From: Haplomitrium mnioides
Lineage: Eukaryota; Marchantiophyta; Haplomitriopsida; Calobryales
Length of the DNA stretch: 59,550 bases
NCBI GenBank assembly: GCA_049999725.1
Contig: JBNGIS010028196.1
Span: 1 to 59,550, forward strand
Direction of reading: 5' to 3'
Part shown: positions 44,203-56,300 of the stretch, piece by piece
How the letters are laid out: each line of letters begins with the position of its first letter
Position numbering within the stretch: the stretch's first letter is position 1
Made by a program: the position numbers and the translations under genes
The notes under the pieces: model-generated
Databases searched by the model: none
What the model saw: the letters and a program-made list of their open reading frames with translations, nothing else
What the model was told of the DNA's origin: nothing

Positions 44203-45809
44203 ATGGTAAAAGTGTTCACAAGCAAGAAGGAATTAGAATTTCAAGATTCATGTCCTCAAAAATGTTTTACATTTGGTCAGCAACTTGAGATAGTTTTATA
44301 TTGTTATTTTGAGGAGGAGAGTGTTGGAGTATCAAAAACGTCAAGTGTGATTGCAAGTATTTTGGGTAAAAATGTGCTAGTTGTTGAACAAGATACTTCA
44401 ACAAAGGAAGATGGAGTGAGTGAACCCCATACGTACATAGGATTAAATAGTGCACCAATAGAATCCAAGACTCAACTTTATGCATGCAATGGATCTTTTT
44501 TGCTAGTCAAACAATCAAAGTTTACTCCTTCTCGATATAACTCCAACATGCCAACATGCAAACTTTCAAGTCACATTCACGAGAAGGATGTGGAGGTTGC
44601 TTTGTCAGCATTAAATGACAACAATGATGTTCAAAAGACAAAAATCATAGAATTGGATGATTGTTTCAATTTTGGAGGTGATACTCTATCATTGTTAGCA
44701 ACACTCAAACAACAAGTAAATTCTAAAAAAGTTGGACATCCGAGTGCAAATGGAAGATCATCTAGAAATATAAATCATTTGGAGGAATCTTTAGACAATA
44801 GTTTAGGTAATGATTCAAGCAAAGAGTCTCAATCACTCAATGTTTTTGCGGAGTTATCACCAAGAACATTGATTGTTTACAAAAGACATTTTCTTCTATT
44901 CAAGATTTTGATGAAGATTCTGTTTTAATATGGTCTAGCTCTCTTACATCTCAAGATGATCTACATAGATCAAAAACATATTTTAAGAGAAATTTTTTTT
45001 TCAATGATGTACAAGATCCCAAAGATAGTGCTTTATCTCTGATAGTTGGACTTGCCTATAGACCCAATCGACAAGAAAAATATAAGAGCTTGTTGTCTTA
45101 GCCAAAAGCTAAATGGATAATACTTTACGTGACAATTCTTTACTAAAAGTCCATCATAACGAGAGGTTTGTGAAGAAAGAGCTTGATTTGATATCAATTT
45201 GAAAATTGAGGAGAATTTCATGTTGTCAAAATAATTATTTGTCGTTGTGTAAGACAAATTTTCTAAGAAAAGTGAGAGAAATGTACTTTTTGCAAAGCAT
45301 GAAGAATCTAGATATTATCTTGTATTGGGTATTACCAAGAAAAGACTCCAATCTTTACAACTGTTGTTTTTTTAGCATGGTGGTTCCGTTTTCTATAAAA
45401 GAGCCTTTAAGTTAATGTTATCTATAGGGAATAATAGAATCTAAATGACTCAAAATCTCAAAAATGCACATTTTAAAAGCATTTTTGGAAATAGAGAATT
45501 ATTTGCCAAAGGAATATTGTGTCTGAATATCGAATGGACAATTTTTTCTAGGGCCACTATGAGAGAATGCCTACTCACAAAGTTTATAATATGCTGGATA
45601 ATTTTACAAAATGGGAGGTTTATGAGTATTATTCAACTTATTTGAAAGAGATTAGTCCCGATTGCATTTTGAGTTTTTCAAGTTCTACAAAACATTGGAG
45701 AATGTATTTTCCAAATGTAAAAATTCCAAAATGCAATAGATTTGTTGTTTGTGGAACTTGCAAAGAAATTAAACCATTGTGGGAGAAATACATCTTGGAG
45801 TCCAACTAG
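44203..45809 (+). pseudogene. PM4 GHTH/DUF7869-like gene, first part
   Basis: An open run of 241 codons (44203-44928) covers the non-domain N-terminus (SKTSSVIASILGKNVLVVEQ, TLSLLATLKQQ). Then, with frameshifts, comes the conserved pre-catalytic region: ISCCQNNYLSLCKTNFLRKV, REMYFLQSMKNLDIILYWVL, CCFF, MPTHKVYNMLDNFTKWEVYE, TKHWRMYFPNVKIPKCNRFV and VCGTCKEIKPLWEKY. The FPxVKIPKxxRFxxCxxC stretch with two cysteine pairs is typical of this uncharacterised transposase-like family. A donor GTACC follows at 45810. Confidence 0.75.
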
Positions 45810-46544
45810 GTACCAAATTTGTTTCCTTTTGAAACATGTGATTATTATGATGCTCTTTGTACCATAGTCAAAGCTTAGTTTTGGAGATGTCAAGCTTTCC
45901 CAAACTTAAAGCTTGCTTTTGTTGACTTGCTTCTTAAACAAGGTTGGAGTAAAAAAAAAACATAGGAAGTTGTAGTGGTCAAGTAAGACTCTATGCTTGC
46001 ATAGGGTTTGTTGCTTTTAGTTTTTGTTGCCTTCAATCTAAGACCCAACCCAAGATAAACGAGATCTAGAGTGGTTGTTGTTGTTTGTGACCCTAAGCGT
46101 GCATCAGTTTTGTTCTTGTTCCTTTCAATTCTAATTGCATTTATAGTCAAAGCAAGCCAAAGAATTGATGTTGTTGCTTTTGATCCTATATACGTAAAGG
46201 TTTTGTTATTATTTCTTTAAATCCTATTCTTGCATATAGTCAATGATATTGTAAAAATTGAAGTTCTAGTTTGTGATTCCAAATGCGCAAACATTTTGTG
46301 TTTCTCTTGTAGACTCTCTTGCGCCTGTTGAGTCAAAGACAAGTAAGTGGTCTTTGTTCTTTAAGGTCATCTAGTTGTTGTAAAGGTTATTCTAATTCTC
46401 CTATATTTAAAGTGTACAAACTAGACTTTGAATAGTTTTTTTTTAGTTTTTACATATTATGTTTGAAACATTTGGTAATGTTTCTTTGAGTATTCTTTGT
46501 GCTTGAAGTTATCTTTTGAAATTTGAGACATCAAGACATGTTTC
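45810..46544 (+). other. PM4 intron, left part, with degenerate minisatellite
   Basis: From the donor at 45810 to the TRG insertion. 45980-46340 carries degenerate units: 'ctctatgcttgcatagggtt', 'gaccctaagcgtgcatc', 'gatcctatatacgtaaaggt', 'attccaaatgcgcaaacatt', each followed by 'tttgtt'. The centre again tends to a palindrome-like ATGCNNGCAT. No coding sequence. With the 38 bases at 57255-57292 the intron measured about 770 bp before TRG. Confidence 0.6.
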
Positions 46545-49500
46545 TGTCAGCCGGTGCTTTGGAGCACTAAAGCTTAATGCACAAAATCAGAAGCACCATT
46601 GGCCATATGTTCCATTTGTGAGTGTGAAGGTCTCTCAAGAACAACTGATTACCTCAAACAGCTGATAAGAGTAGGGCGCATGAGTCCTGGGAGGGAAACA
46701 GGATCATGGCGGAGGGGAGGAGGAAGGAGAGCAGTGATCGCCAGCCAGGGGAGGGGCCTCATTCTCAATTTCAAAGCAGGCCAGCGAGAATCCGTGGGCC
46801 TAAGGAGGATGCGGGGATGGGAGCTAGGGAGAAGGAATAGAGCAGCCACCCATGGCGAGGCGATCGCAGGAGGAAGAAGAGGGGATCAACAACAAGGAAG
46901 CCCGAAGGCACTCCGAAGAAAGGTAGATCGCAGGGATCCTACAGCGGCCACAAATCGGGAAGCAAGCATCAGGAGCTAACAAGAGGAGGTGAGATCGTCA
47001 CAAGGGCGAGCAAGGCCAGAGAAGAGGAACGCCTCGATCCCGCAAGCAAGAGCGAGCCCTGTAGAGGCCGATCGAACGATCCATCCGAGTCGGTAAGTCC
47101 TGACGGAAGAGTGGAGTCCCCAAAAGGTCCCGCGAGACTCCATGGAAACGTGGCGTCTCCAAAGCCCTTCGCGGGATTCCACGGACAACGTGGCAACACC
47201 AGGAGGCCCGCAGATTTGCGAAAAGGCGCCTCCCTAAATGGGGAGCCCACTTAATTTGGTTCTGATGCGTCTTATGACGTGGGGAGCCCGGTTAAGAGGG
47301 ATCCGCGAGGGACCAAACAATGGAGCCAGGAGGAGGGCCCAAAGTAGTGACTTATCGCGGGCCTGGCCAAAGGAAATCGGGAGAGTGCCGGAAAGGCAAT
47401 CTATCGAAGATCCGAGAGGAGGAGGAGCGCGGAAGCCGAAGGGGCAACCTAGCGCAGATTCGCCAAAGAGGAAACACAAAGGAGAGCCGAAAGGGGGATT
47501 GATCACTGATCTGACTGACTAAGAGCAAGTGAAGACGAAAAGGCAACTTGTCGGCGAACCGGTTTGAACGACGCGCATCAGTGGCAAAGCAGTGACCCAG
47601 CGCAAACCGTCCAACGGGAAGAAGGCTAAGCCAGAAGGGCGATATGGCGCCTATCCGATGGGGGGAAACAAAGGGCACTGCGAAAGCACGATATATTGGC
47701 GAATCGGTGAGCGAGATGACAACGGCCGGTAAACGAGGCTAACGCAGGTGCGACCGACATAGGAGTTACCGGCACCGAAAGGGTGACTCTTCGCCGCTTT
47801 GGCATCCAGAAAGGTAAAAGTTTGATGGGATGCAACATGCGTTTGAAAGTTCGAAAGGGCGAATGGTCCAAAAGGGCCTAGTAGTACTTATAGCGAGCTT
47901 TTAGAAGTGTTAACGAAGCTAGCCTCAGGCGCGAGTAGTTCTTACTTCAAAGGTATGTCGAAATAGCAACATCGACACCGTTCTTATTCGACGAGCAAGT
48001 GAAGTCCACGGCGGTTCTACGGATGATGTGGCGAGCGCAGAGAGTCCGCGGGAGGCTTCGGAAACGTGGCGCGCTGAGGAGCTAGGATGTGTTTCCGAAG
48101 ATCAACTTTGGAAGAGGGGTCTGCACGATGGTCCGCCTTCCCCTTTGCGGGGCGGCGTCGGAAGGCGCCTTTCGGATGACATGGCGCCTTGGGAAGCATG
48201 CAAGGGTTCCGTAGATCAACATCGGAAGGAGGTCATCACGACGGTCCGCCTACTCTTTTGCAGGGCGGCGTCGGACGGCGGCCTTCAGAGGACGTGGTGA
48301 CTCTTAGGACCCCGAGGCAATTCACAGGACACGCGGCGCTAGGAGAGAAGTTCACCTTACCTCGGGCATCATGCGGGTCAACTACAGAGGGAGCAGTTAG
48401 CGGGACGGTCAACCTACCTCCTCCCGAGGCGGCGTCGGACGACGTGGCACGAGGAGAGGAAAGAAGCATCTACAGGGGGATCTAAAGAGATTCCTTGGAG
48501 TCGGTTTCGTGGGGCACTGCGGAACTCGGTTCCGATTGCCTCCTCGTACCTGGTTCTGTGGGAATCTCTTCCCGCAAGATTCCTCAAAGCTCTTTGTTCA
48601 AGTTACCGTTGATCTTGTGTTTCCCTCGACCAACTGCAGGACACGCAGCGCGCGCTACTTGCCTGTTGCAACGGGATTAACTAACAAGCGCCACGCATCG
48701 TCACCTCCCAGCTCCAAGGAGCTAACGGGATTAACGACCTTTCATAGGATTGGGCTTGTGAGTTGAGCGCTCGCGAGGGAAGTATAACTTGGCGACCTTC
48801 GAATTCTTCCAGGTTGATGCACGAGCAATTGTTGGAGTTATAGCGTTGCAGGGCACAAGATTCGCGCATGATAAGGCATGGCGATAATTCAGTGAAGGCT
48901 ATGTGAAGCAGAGTTACTAGCTCTTAGGGGCAAGGGGGATTCAGAGGTGGACTGGAGGGGCGCCGAGTGTTGCAGAGTAGGGAGATCTGGATGCTCGGGC
49001 AATTCAGGTGAACTCGTCCTTGCCGGTGGACCAGAGCGGATGGTTACTGATACGATAGCTAGAAGGAGTTTTCGGTCGGCTGAGAACTAAGGAGAGGCTG
49101 CTGGGTAGGGAGCTTGGAGTCGTCTCGGCGTTTCATGAGCAATTGCGGGGCAACAACGATAGTAAAAAAGGGGAATTGTGCATGGTAAGGTAGGGCAATA
49201 AATCATTGAAAGCTACGTGAAGTAGGGGTACAAGTTCCAAAGGGCCAGGGGGATTTAGAGGAGGACTAGGGGGAGACCCAGGTGACCTCATCCTTGTCGG
49301 TGGACCAGAGTGGAGGGTTATTGATACGATAGCTGGAAGGAGTTTTCGGTCGGTTGAGAACTAAGGAGAGGCTGCCGAGTAGGGAGCTTGGAGTCTCTCG
49401 ACATTCCCTTGTGCAAGTGCATCAGCCCAGAGTGTTCAGAGAACACTCTGGTGTGTTATTCTTCAAGTGGAGTTGAGAGGGGGGGCTGTGCCAGTGCCGG

Positions 49501-50397
49501 TGCACTGCATAGTAAGACTCGTCGAGGCTCGAGGGTGGAGTGGGCTACTTGCAGCTGGTAAAGCTGTCTTCCAGAGGTGGAAGTAAAAGAAACTCTCTTC
49601 CTAACCTAAGGAAGTAAAAGCATGGCTTCTCGCGAGGGAAGTTGAAAAACTATCTAGAGAGGAGGGTGTGTGGGTTGCTGGGCTGCAGTTGTAAGGCAGC
49701 GGGACTCATAAGGGAAGTATAATCAGTTAGAATTCCAGAGGGCCTTCAAGGACTCTGTTTTCTCTTGCATATATTGTATATAAGTGTTGTCCATATATGT
49801 GGAGTTAGATTTCTTTTTTGCATGTGTGTCCCCTTGATTTGTTAGATTAGTGGACATCGGATCAGTTGAGTAGACCCTGGGAACACACTTGAAGGGGGAG
49901 TCCAATCCCTTGACACAAGTTTGGTATCCTGGAGGTGAATGCTCTCTGTTCCTGATCCTGTTTGCATAGTTAAGAATTAGTGCAGCTTAGGATAGCTAGG
50001 ATATTCTAGTTCAGCTCTGTGGCAACCCTAAGAGGGGGAGTCCAGCCTTTTGTAGTGTTCAGCTATGCAGGTCACCAGCACCATTCTGCCCAAGCACAAA
50101 TAAGGTGGCAGGGCCTAAGTCATTGGGTCATAGGAATAAAGAGGAAGAATCACACAAATCACAGTTGGGTGTAAATGGATGTGGACCTGTGTATGGTTGA
50201 ATGTCTGACTTGAATGTGAGAAGAAGAAGAGTGAGTGAAGCATACCAGGTGTGTAAGGAGAGGAAGAGTCCTTAAGGTCTGAAAGTGGTAACTGGCAAGG
50301 GGCAATCTCAGAAACAAACCTGAAAGCCCAAAAACCGTCACTCCCCTTCATCGAAACAGGGCCTGAAAAGGTTAAGGCCAGAAACAGGGGAGCGACA
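46545..50397 (+). repeat. TRG 5' LTR
   Basis: TGTCAGCC to GAGCGACA. Notable inner structure: three degenerate repeats around 'ggcggcgtcgga' near 48150, 48265 and 48430, each next to 'gacgtggcg'; and a direct duplication in which 48853-49110 ('gcatgataaggcatggcgat', 'gatacgatagctagaaggag', 'aggagaggctgc') recurs at 49165-49395. A likely core promoter is 'attgtatataagtg' at 49770-49785, 610 bases before the LTR end. Open frames seen in it occur in both LTRs but show no protein motif. Confidence 0.92.
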
Positions 50398-50405
50398 TAC
50401 ATTTT

Positions 50406-50424
50406 TGGCGCTAGAAGGAGGGCC
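50406..50424 (+). other. TRG primer-binding site
   Basis: TGGCGCTAGAAGGAGGGCC starts 8 bases after the LTR. TGGCGC pairs with a tRNA 3' end reading GCGCCA; the tRNA-Asp type used by many gypsy elements starts the same way. The match beyond six or seven bases is not established. Confidence 0.6.
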
Positions 50425-50557
50425 AATGGTTTGAAAAAACCTGAGACCAACCCGAACCAGAGAAACCACTGTGTGCACAAGAGACTCAAGTCAGTCGGTG
50501 AGAAGGTTACTTCCGAGAAACAGAGCAATTGGGGGTTGAGGCTGTTGAGGAAGAGGA

Positions 50558-51145
50558 GTGGAAGGAAGGAACCCCTGGGTGGAAGTGGCAGTAGCTAGTG
50601 GAGGGATGGCCAACCAAGTGCCACCTTCTGGGCTTTGGGGGAGATTCAAATACAAGTCCTTCAAGGGACGCCCGAAGGATGACCCTGATGCATGGCTGGA
50701 TGACCTTGAGAACACTGCAACAGCAAATGGGGAAGCCCATGTAAAGCTTGGAATCCTGCCGGCAGTGTTGAAAGGAGAGGCCCAGCCTTGGTACAAGGAC
50801 CTGCCAGATAACGTCAAGAGGGACTGGCATGCATTCAAGGAGGCCTTTACAGCGGAGTTCCGAGGGATTGGGGAAGAAATTGAGGTGCTGATCAAGATGG
50901 GTCAGCTCAGGATGAAGAAGAAAGAGTTTGTGAGAAGGTTTCTCCAACGGTTCAAGAAGGTGGTGGCAAGGAAGCTGAACCCTCTAGCCACAGACGGAAT
51001 GCTCACAGGTGGTTCTTGGCAGCGCTACCCAGAGGAATTGGGACCTAGGTGCGCCAAATGGATCCACAGACTCTCGATGAGGCAGTCAATGCAGCCAGAT
51101 CCTATGTGAAGGCTACTACCACCAGTTTCCGGAGGAAGCAAGGTC
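50558..51145 (+). pseudogene. TRG gag (capsid)
   Basis: Open for 183 codons. ATG at 50558 or at 50606 (MANQVPPSGLWGRFKYKSFK). Motifs: GRPKDDPDAWLDDLENTA, EAHVKLGILPAVLKGEAQPW, YKDLPDNVKRDWHAFKEAF, EIEVLIKMGQLRMKKKEFV; this is the Retrotrans_gag pattern (LxxxAxxW, F, F). Frameshifts near 51005 (to the frame with FLAALPRGIGT, VRQMDPQTLDEAVNAARSYV) and near 51108 (to YYHQFPEEARSKYDSDDSS) break it. Otherwise strikingly intact. Confidence 0.88.
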
Positions 51146-51146
51146 C

Positions 51147-52097
51147 AAGTACGACTCTGACGATTCTTCGGACACATCGGACAGTGACGAAGAGACGGAT
51201 CAGAGTTCCGAGTCCTCCTCGGAAAGCGAGAATGAGTCGAGCAGCATCAGCTCAGACGAGGACCGGTCATCTAGGAGGAGGAAGAAGAAGAAGGACCTGA
51301 AGAAGAAGAAGCAGGTCAAGAAGGTGCATCATTGCAAGGAGGCCAGCAAGGGGAGGTACAAGAAAACCGAACCCAAACCCGAGGCTAGCAGGAAGCTAGA
51401 GGGGAGGGATCGAATTGAGGAGCTGAGCGCCAAGATGGAGGCAATGAACATCCTCCTGGCAGGGATCAAGCCGGAGGGAAGACCCCTGCCAACCCGGAGA
51501 GTTGGAGTCTGGTGTGTCCGCTGCAAGCAACACGGACATTCCCCCCAGGAATGTCCGAATGACACCAATGCTATGCAGTATGTAAGGGAGGAAGCGCCGG
51601 AGTACGTGAGAGAAGAGGTGGAGTATGTCCTGGAGGAGGCCCCAGACACAATGTATTAAATCAACGGGGGACCTCGGACAATTATGAGCAGGCCTGCAGG
51701 AGGGAACGCAGGGCCTATGAATCAGTGGGCTGCTAATCAGCCACCCAGGACCACAATCTTGGTGTGTTGGAATTGTGGCCAACCCGGCCACATTTTAGCA
51801 AGCTGTCCGGAGTCGCGTAAGAGCAATTATGGGCAACCGCATCCCCTCTACTTCCAATGCAAAACGAAGGGGCATGTGGCCATGAATTGCCCACACGGAA
51901 GGCCAGATGCTGCTCCTGGGCCAAGCTTGAATCCTCCTCCCCCCTCAAATGTCAATCTGATCACTCTAGACATGGAGGAGGAAGGTGAGTTGCCAGGTTG
52001 GGAGACACCAACATCGGAAGAGTGTTTCAGGGTGGTCCCCAGGGCAGGGGCTAAGGCCACAAAGAAAAGCCACAGGAAGGCGGAGAAAAGAGCTTAG
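51147..52097 (+). pseudogene. TRG nucleocapsid with three zinc knuckles
   Basis: Continues gag in the third frame: an acidic/serine tract (DTSDSDEETDQSSESSSESE), a lysine run (RRRKKKKDLKKKKQ), a short coiled segment (RIEELSAKMEAMNILLAG), then knuckles CVRCKQHGHSPQEC (51513-51554), CWNCGQPGHILASC (51765-51806) and YFQCKTKGHVAMNC (51849-51890; first Cys is Tyr). Between the first two is a repeat VREEAPEYVREEVEYVLEEA. One stop (51657-51659) splits the frame. It binds the RNA genome. Confidence 0.85.
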
Positions 52098-52286
52098 AAG
52101 GAAGCGGCTCGAGCGACCTCACCTCAGGATGATCTTGATTATCAATGAGATCATCCGAAATGGTTCTACCCGGAGCAGCAGGACCATGTGAGGAAGCAAT
52201 TGGAGGCTTTGAAGGCCCTAGAACAAGAGCAGGCAGAAGAGGAGACCCTCAAGGAAGTCCGGAAGCAGCAGGGAGGGCTCTAGGAG

Positions 52287-52910
52287 GTGCAAGAGAGGAT
52301 TGCAGCTGCGGAAGAGGGGGTGAAACCCAACCCCTACAGCATTCAAGTGGACATAAGAAATTGTCCTGTCACGGCCACAGTAGGCCAACTCCTCAAGAAT
52401 GGCCCACTATACCGGAGACAGCTCCATGAATTGCTGATGGGTGCGAAGAGGAGGAAGAGGCTGCCCAAGGTGGGAGTTCCAGCAGACTTGCAATTGGTTT
52501 GTGAGGACAAGGGGGCCCTTGAGATTGACATACAGATCGCGGGTTGCACATTATTCTTGGTGCCCATAGACGGAGGGGCAGGCGTCAACATCATGGTGGA
52601 GGAGACTGCTCACAAGCTGGGATTCACGGAATTCCAGCACATCGCCCGAATCATGAGGCTGGCGGATGGGTCGCACGTAAAGCCATTGGGCTCTCTCCTG
52701 CAAGTCCCAACATTCATCGGAGGGGAGGAATTCAAGCTCAACTACCTGGTGATGCGACCCGCCAGAGCATCTCCTTACCTGGTGCTGATCGGGAGACCGT
52801 GGCTGTATGGGGCCAAGGAAATGCACAACTGGGGGAATTCTACACTGGTGTTCGGCCCCAATAGAACGACAGTGCATTACGGGTCTGTTCCTCATCTGGG
52901 GGAAACATAG
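52287..52910 (+). CDS. TRG aspartic protease
   Basis: 207 codons without a stop, same frame as the nucleocapsid but separated from it by stops near 52096 and 52284. VPIDGGAGVNIMVEETAHKL holds the active site (DGGA at 52569-52580, the plant-gypsy variant of DSGA). IMRLADGSHVKPLGSLLQVP and YLVLIGRPWLYGAKEMHNWG are the flap and the ILGRPWL region of gypsy proteases. N-terminal YSIQVDIRNCPVTATVGQLL is a common pre-protease segment. The frame ends before any RT; the next 470 bases are acidic and non-conserved. Confidence 0.85.
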   Translation: MQERIAAAEEGVKPNPYSIQVDIRNCPVTATVGQLLKNGPLYRRQLHELLMGAKRRKRLPKVGVPADLQLVCEDKGALEIDIQIAGCTLFLVPIDGGAGVNIMVEETAHKLGFTEFQHIARIMRLADGSHVKPLGSLLQVPTFIGGEEFKLNYLVMRPARASPYLVLIGRPWLYGAKEMHNWGNSTLVFGPNRTTVHYGSVPHLGET

Positions 52911-53381
52911 TCAGAGGCAGAGTATGAGAGTGTGTAGTCCGAGGAAGAAGATGACTCGGAGTACCACTAATGGGTACAAGTGGTGAGTGATGCAACAGAG
53001 GGGGATCTGTTGGAGGAGGGTGTGAAGTCTGTCCACCAAAGTAAATTCTTAGCCTACGACAGACCAGAGCACCAGTGGAAATCGACAGCAAATGGGGCCA
53101 AGGGTGGGGACACCAAGGGGCACCTCGACAAATGGAAGATGTATGAGGATCAAAGAAAAAACGAGGGCCCAACTATGACCTCATCAAGGGCGACCAGCAA
53201 CCATAGATAAGTTATTTGTGTGTGTGAGTGTGTGTTTTGTAGGGGGGAGGGGGGGGGGTGTTTCGTGGGGTTGTTTTGCAGAAGTTATAGAGTCGGGCCA
53301 GCAACCAGCAGCAGAGGCACCATAAAATTGAAGGAGAAGAGGTGTGTTCACGGGGACGCGTCACACTTGAAGGGGGAGTTA
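52911..53381 (+). other. TRG internal 3' region and polypurine tract
   Basis: No domain. 53244-53263 is a run of G with one A. The polypurine tract 'gaagggggagtta' (53369-53381) abuts the 3' LTR and primes plus-strand synthesis in such elements. Confidence 0.75.
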
Positions 53382-56300
53382 TGTCAATCGGTGCTTTGGA
53401 GCACTAAAGCTTAATGCACGAAATCAAAAGCACCATTGGCCATATGCTCCCTTTGTGAGTGTGAAGGTCTCTCAAGAACAACTGATTACCTCAAACAGCT
53501 GATAAGAGTAGGGCGCATGAGTCCTGGGAGGGAAACAGGATCATGGCGGAGGGGAGGAGGAAGGAGAGCAGTGATTGCCAGCCAGGGGAGGGGGCCCATT
53601 CTCAATTTCAAAGCAGGCCAGTGGGAATCCGTGGGCCTAAGGAGGATGCAGGAATGGGAGCTGGGGAGAAGGAATAGAGCAGCCACCCATGGCGAGGCGA
53701 TCGCAGGAGGAAGAAGAGGGGATCAACAACAAGGAAGCCCGAAGGCACTCCAAAGAAAGGCAGATCGCGGGGATCCTGCAGCGGTCACAAATAAGGAAAC
53801 AAGCATCATGAGATGACAATAGGAGGTGAGATCGTCACGAGGGCGAGCAAGGCCAGAGAAGAGGAACGCCTTGATCCCGCAAGCAAGAGCGAGCGCTGCA
53901 GAGGCCGATCGAACGATCCATCCGAGTCGGTAAGTCCTGACGGAAGAGTGGAGTCCCCAAAAGGTCCCACGAGACTCCACGGAAATGTGGCGTCTCCAAA
54001 GCCCTTCGCGGGATTCCACGGACAACGTGGCAGCACTAGGAGGCCTACAGATCTGCGGAAAGACGCCTCCCTAAGTGGGGAGCCCACTTAACTTGGTTCT
54101 GATGCGTCTTACGACGTGGGGAGCCCGGTTAAGAGGGATCCGCAAGGGACCAAACAAGGGAGCCAGGAGGAGGGCCCGAAATAGCAACTTATCGCAGGCC
54201 TGGCCGAAGGAAATCGGGAGAGTGTCGGAAAGGCGATCTATCAAAGATCCGAGAGGAGGAGGAGCGCGGAAGCCAAAGGGGTGACCTAACACAGATTCGT
54301 CAAAGAGGAAGTACAGAGGAGAGCTGAAAGGGGGACTGATCACTGATCTGGCTGAATAAGAGCAAGTGAAGGCGAAAAGGCGACTTGTCGGCAAACCGGT
54401 TCGAACGACGCGCATCAGTGGTGAAGTGGTAACCCAACGCAAACCGTCCAACGGGAAGAAGGCTGAGCCAGAAGGGCGATATAGCGCCTATCCGGTGGGG
54501 GGAAACGAAGGGCACTGCGAAAGCACGATATATCGGCGAATCGGCGAGCGAGATGACAACGGCCGGTAAACAAGGCTAACGCCGGTGCGACCGATGGACG
54601 AGTTACTGGCACCAAAAGGGTGACTCTTTGCCGCTTCGACATCCAGAAAGGTAAAAGTTCGACGGTATGCAACAGACGTCCAAAAGTTCGAAAGGGCGAA
54701 CGGTCCGAAAAGGCCTAGTAGTTCTTATAGCGAGCTTTTGGAAGTGTTAACAAAGCTAGCCTCAGGCGCAAGTAGTTCTTACTTCGAAGGTACGTCGAAA
54801 CAACGACATCGACACCATTCTTATTTGGCAAGCAAGTGAAGTCTGCGGCGGTTCTACGGATGACGTGGCAAGCGCAGGGAGTCCGCGGGAGGCTTCGAAA
54901 ACGTGGCGCGCTGAGGAGCCAGGATGTGTTTCCGAAGGTCAACTTTGGAAGAGGGGTCCGCGCGACGGTCTGCCTTCCCCTTTGCGGGGCGGCGTCGGAA
55001 GGCACTCTTCGGATGACGTGGCGCCTTGGGAAGCACACAGGGGTTCTGTGGGTCAACATCGGAAGGAGGTCATCGCGACGATCCGCCTACCCCTTTGCGG
55101 GGCGGCGTCGGACGGCGGCCTTCGGAGGACGTGGCGACTCCTGGGACCCCGAGGCAATTCACGGGACACGCGGTGCTAGGGGAGGAGTTCACCTGACCTC
55201 GGACATCGTGCGGGTCAACTACGGAGGGAGCAGTTAGCCGGACGGTTAGCCTACCTCCTCCCGGGGCGGCGTCGGACGGCGGTGCAACGGACGACGTGGC
55301 GTGAGGAGAGGAAAGAAGCATCTACGGGGGGATCTAAAGAGATTCCTTGGAGTCGGTTCCGTAGGGCACTGCGGAACTTGGTTTTGATTGCCTCTTCGGA
55401 CCTGGTTCTACGAGAATCTACGAAATCTCTTCCCGTAAGATTCCTCGGAGCTCTTTGTTCAAGTTATCGTTGACCTTGTGTTTCCCTCGACCAACTGCAA
55501 GACACGCGGCGCGCGCTACTTGTCCGTTGCAACGGGATTAACTAACAAGTGCCATGCGTCGTCACCTCCCAGCTCTAGGGAGCTAACGGGATTAATGACC
55601 TTTCGTGGGATCGGGCTCATGAGTTGATGGGAGTATACCTTGGCGACCTTCGAATTCTTTCAGGTTAATGCACGGGCAATTGTTGGAGATATAGCGTTGC
55701 GAGGCACGAGATTGGCGCATGGTAAGGAAGGGCAATAATTCAGTGAAGGCTACGTGAAGCAGAGTTACTAGCTCCTGGGGGCCAGGGGGATTCAGAGGTG
55801 GACTGGAGGGGCGCCGAATGTTGTAGGGTAGGGAGCTCTGGATGCTCGGGCGATCCAAGTGAACTCGTCCTTGCCGGTGGACCAGAGTAGAGGGTTACTG
55901 ATACGATAGCTGGAAGGAGTTTTCGGTCGGTTGAGAACTAAGGAGAGGCTGATGGGTAGGGAGCTTGGAGTCGTCTCGGCGTTTCACGGGCAATTGCAGG
56001 GCGACAGCGATAGCAAGAAAGGGGAATTGCGCATGGTAAGGCAGGGTGATAATTCATTGAAAGCTACGTGAAGCAGGGGTACTAGCTCCAGGGGGCCAGG
56101 GGGATTTAGAGGAGGACTGGGGGGAGACCCATGTGACCTCATCCTTGCCGGTGGACCAGAGCGAAGGGTTACTGATACGATAGCTGGAAGGAGTTTTCCG
56201 TCGGTTGAGAACTAAGGAGAGGCTGCCGAGTAGGGAGATTGGAGTCTCTCGGCATTCCTTTGTGCAAGTGCACCAGCCCAAAGTGTTCGGAGAACACTCT

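Noticed and set aside
46599-46979. 126-codon frame present in both TRG LTRs (also 53436-53816)
   Set aside because: The LTRs are copies of each other, so conservation is expected. The translation is Arg/Gly-rich with no motif, and frames on the other strand are equally long, as usual in GC-rich DNA.
50115-50947. Long minus-strand frames opposite TRG gag
   Set aside because: They overlap the well-supported plus-strand gag and the LTR end and show no motif.
53240-53265. G-rich run as a G-quadruplex or polypurine tract
   Set aside because: It is more than 100 bases from the LTR, whereas the tract at 53369-53381 abuts it; an interrupted homopolymer alone is weak evidence for function.
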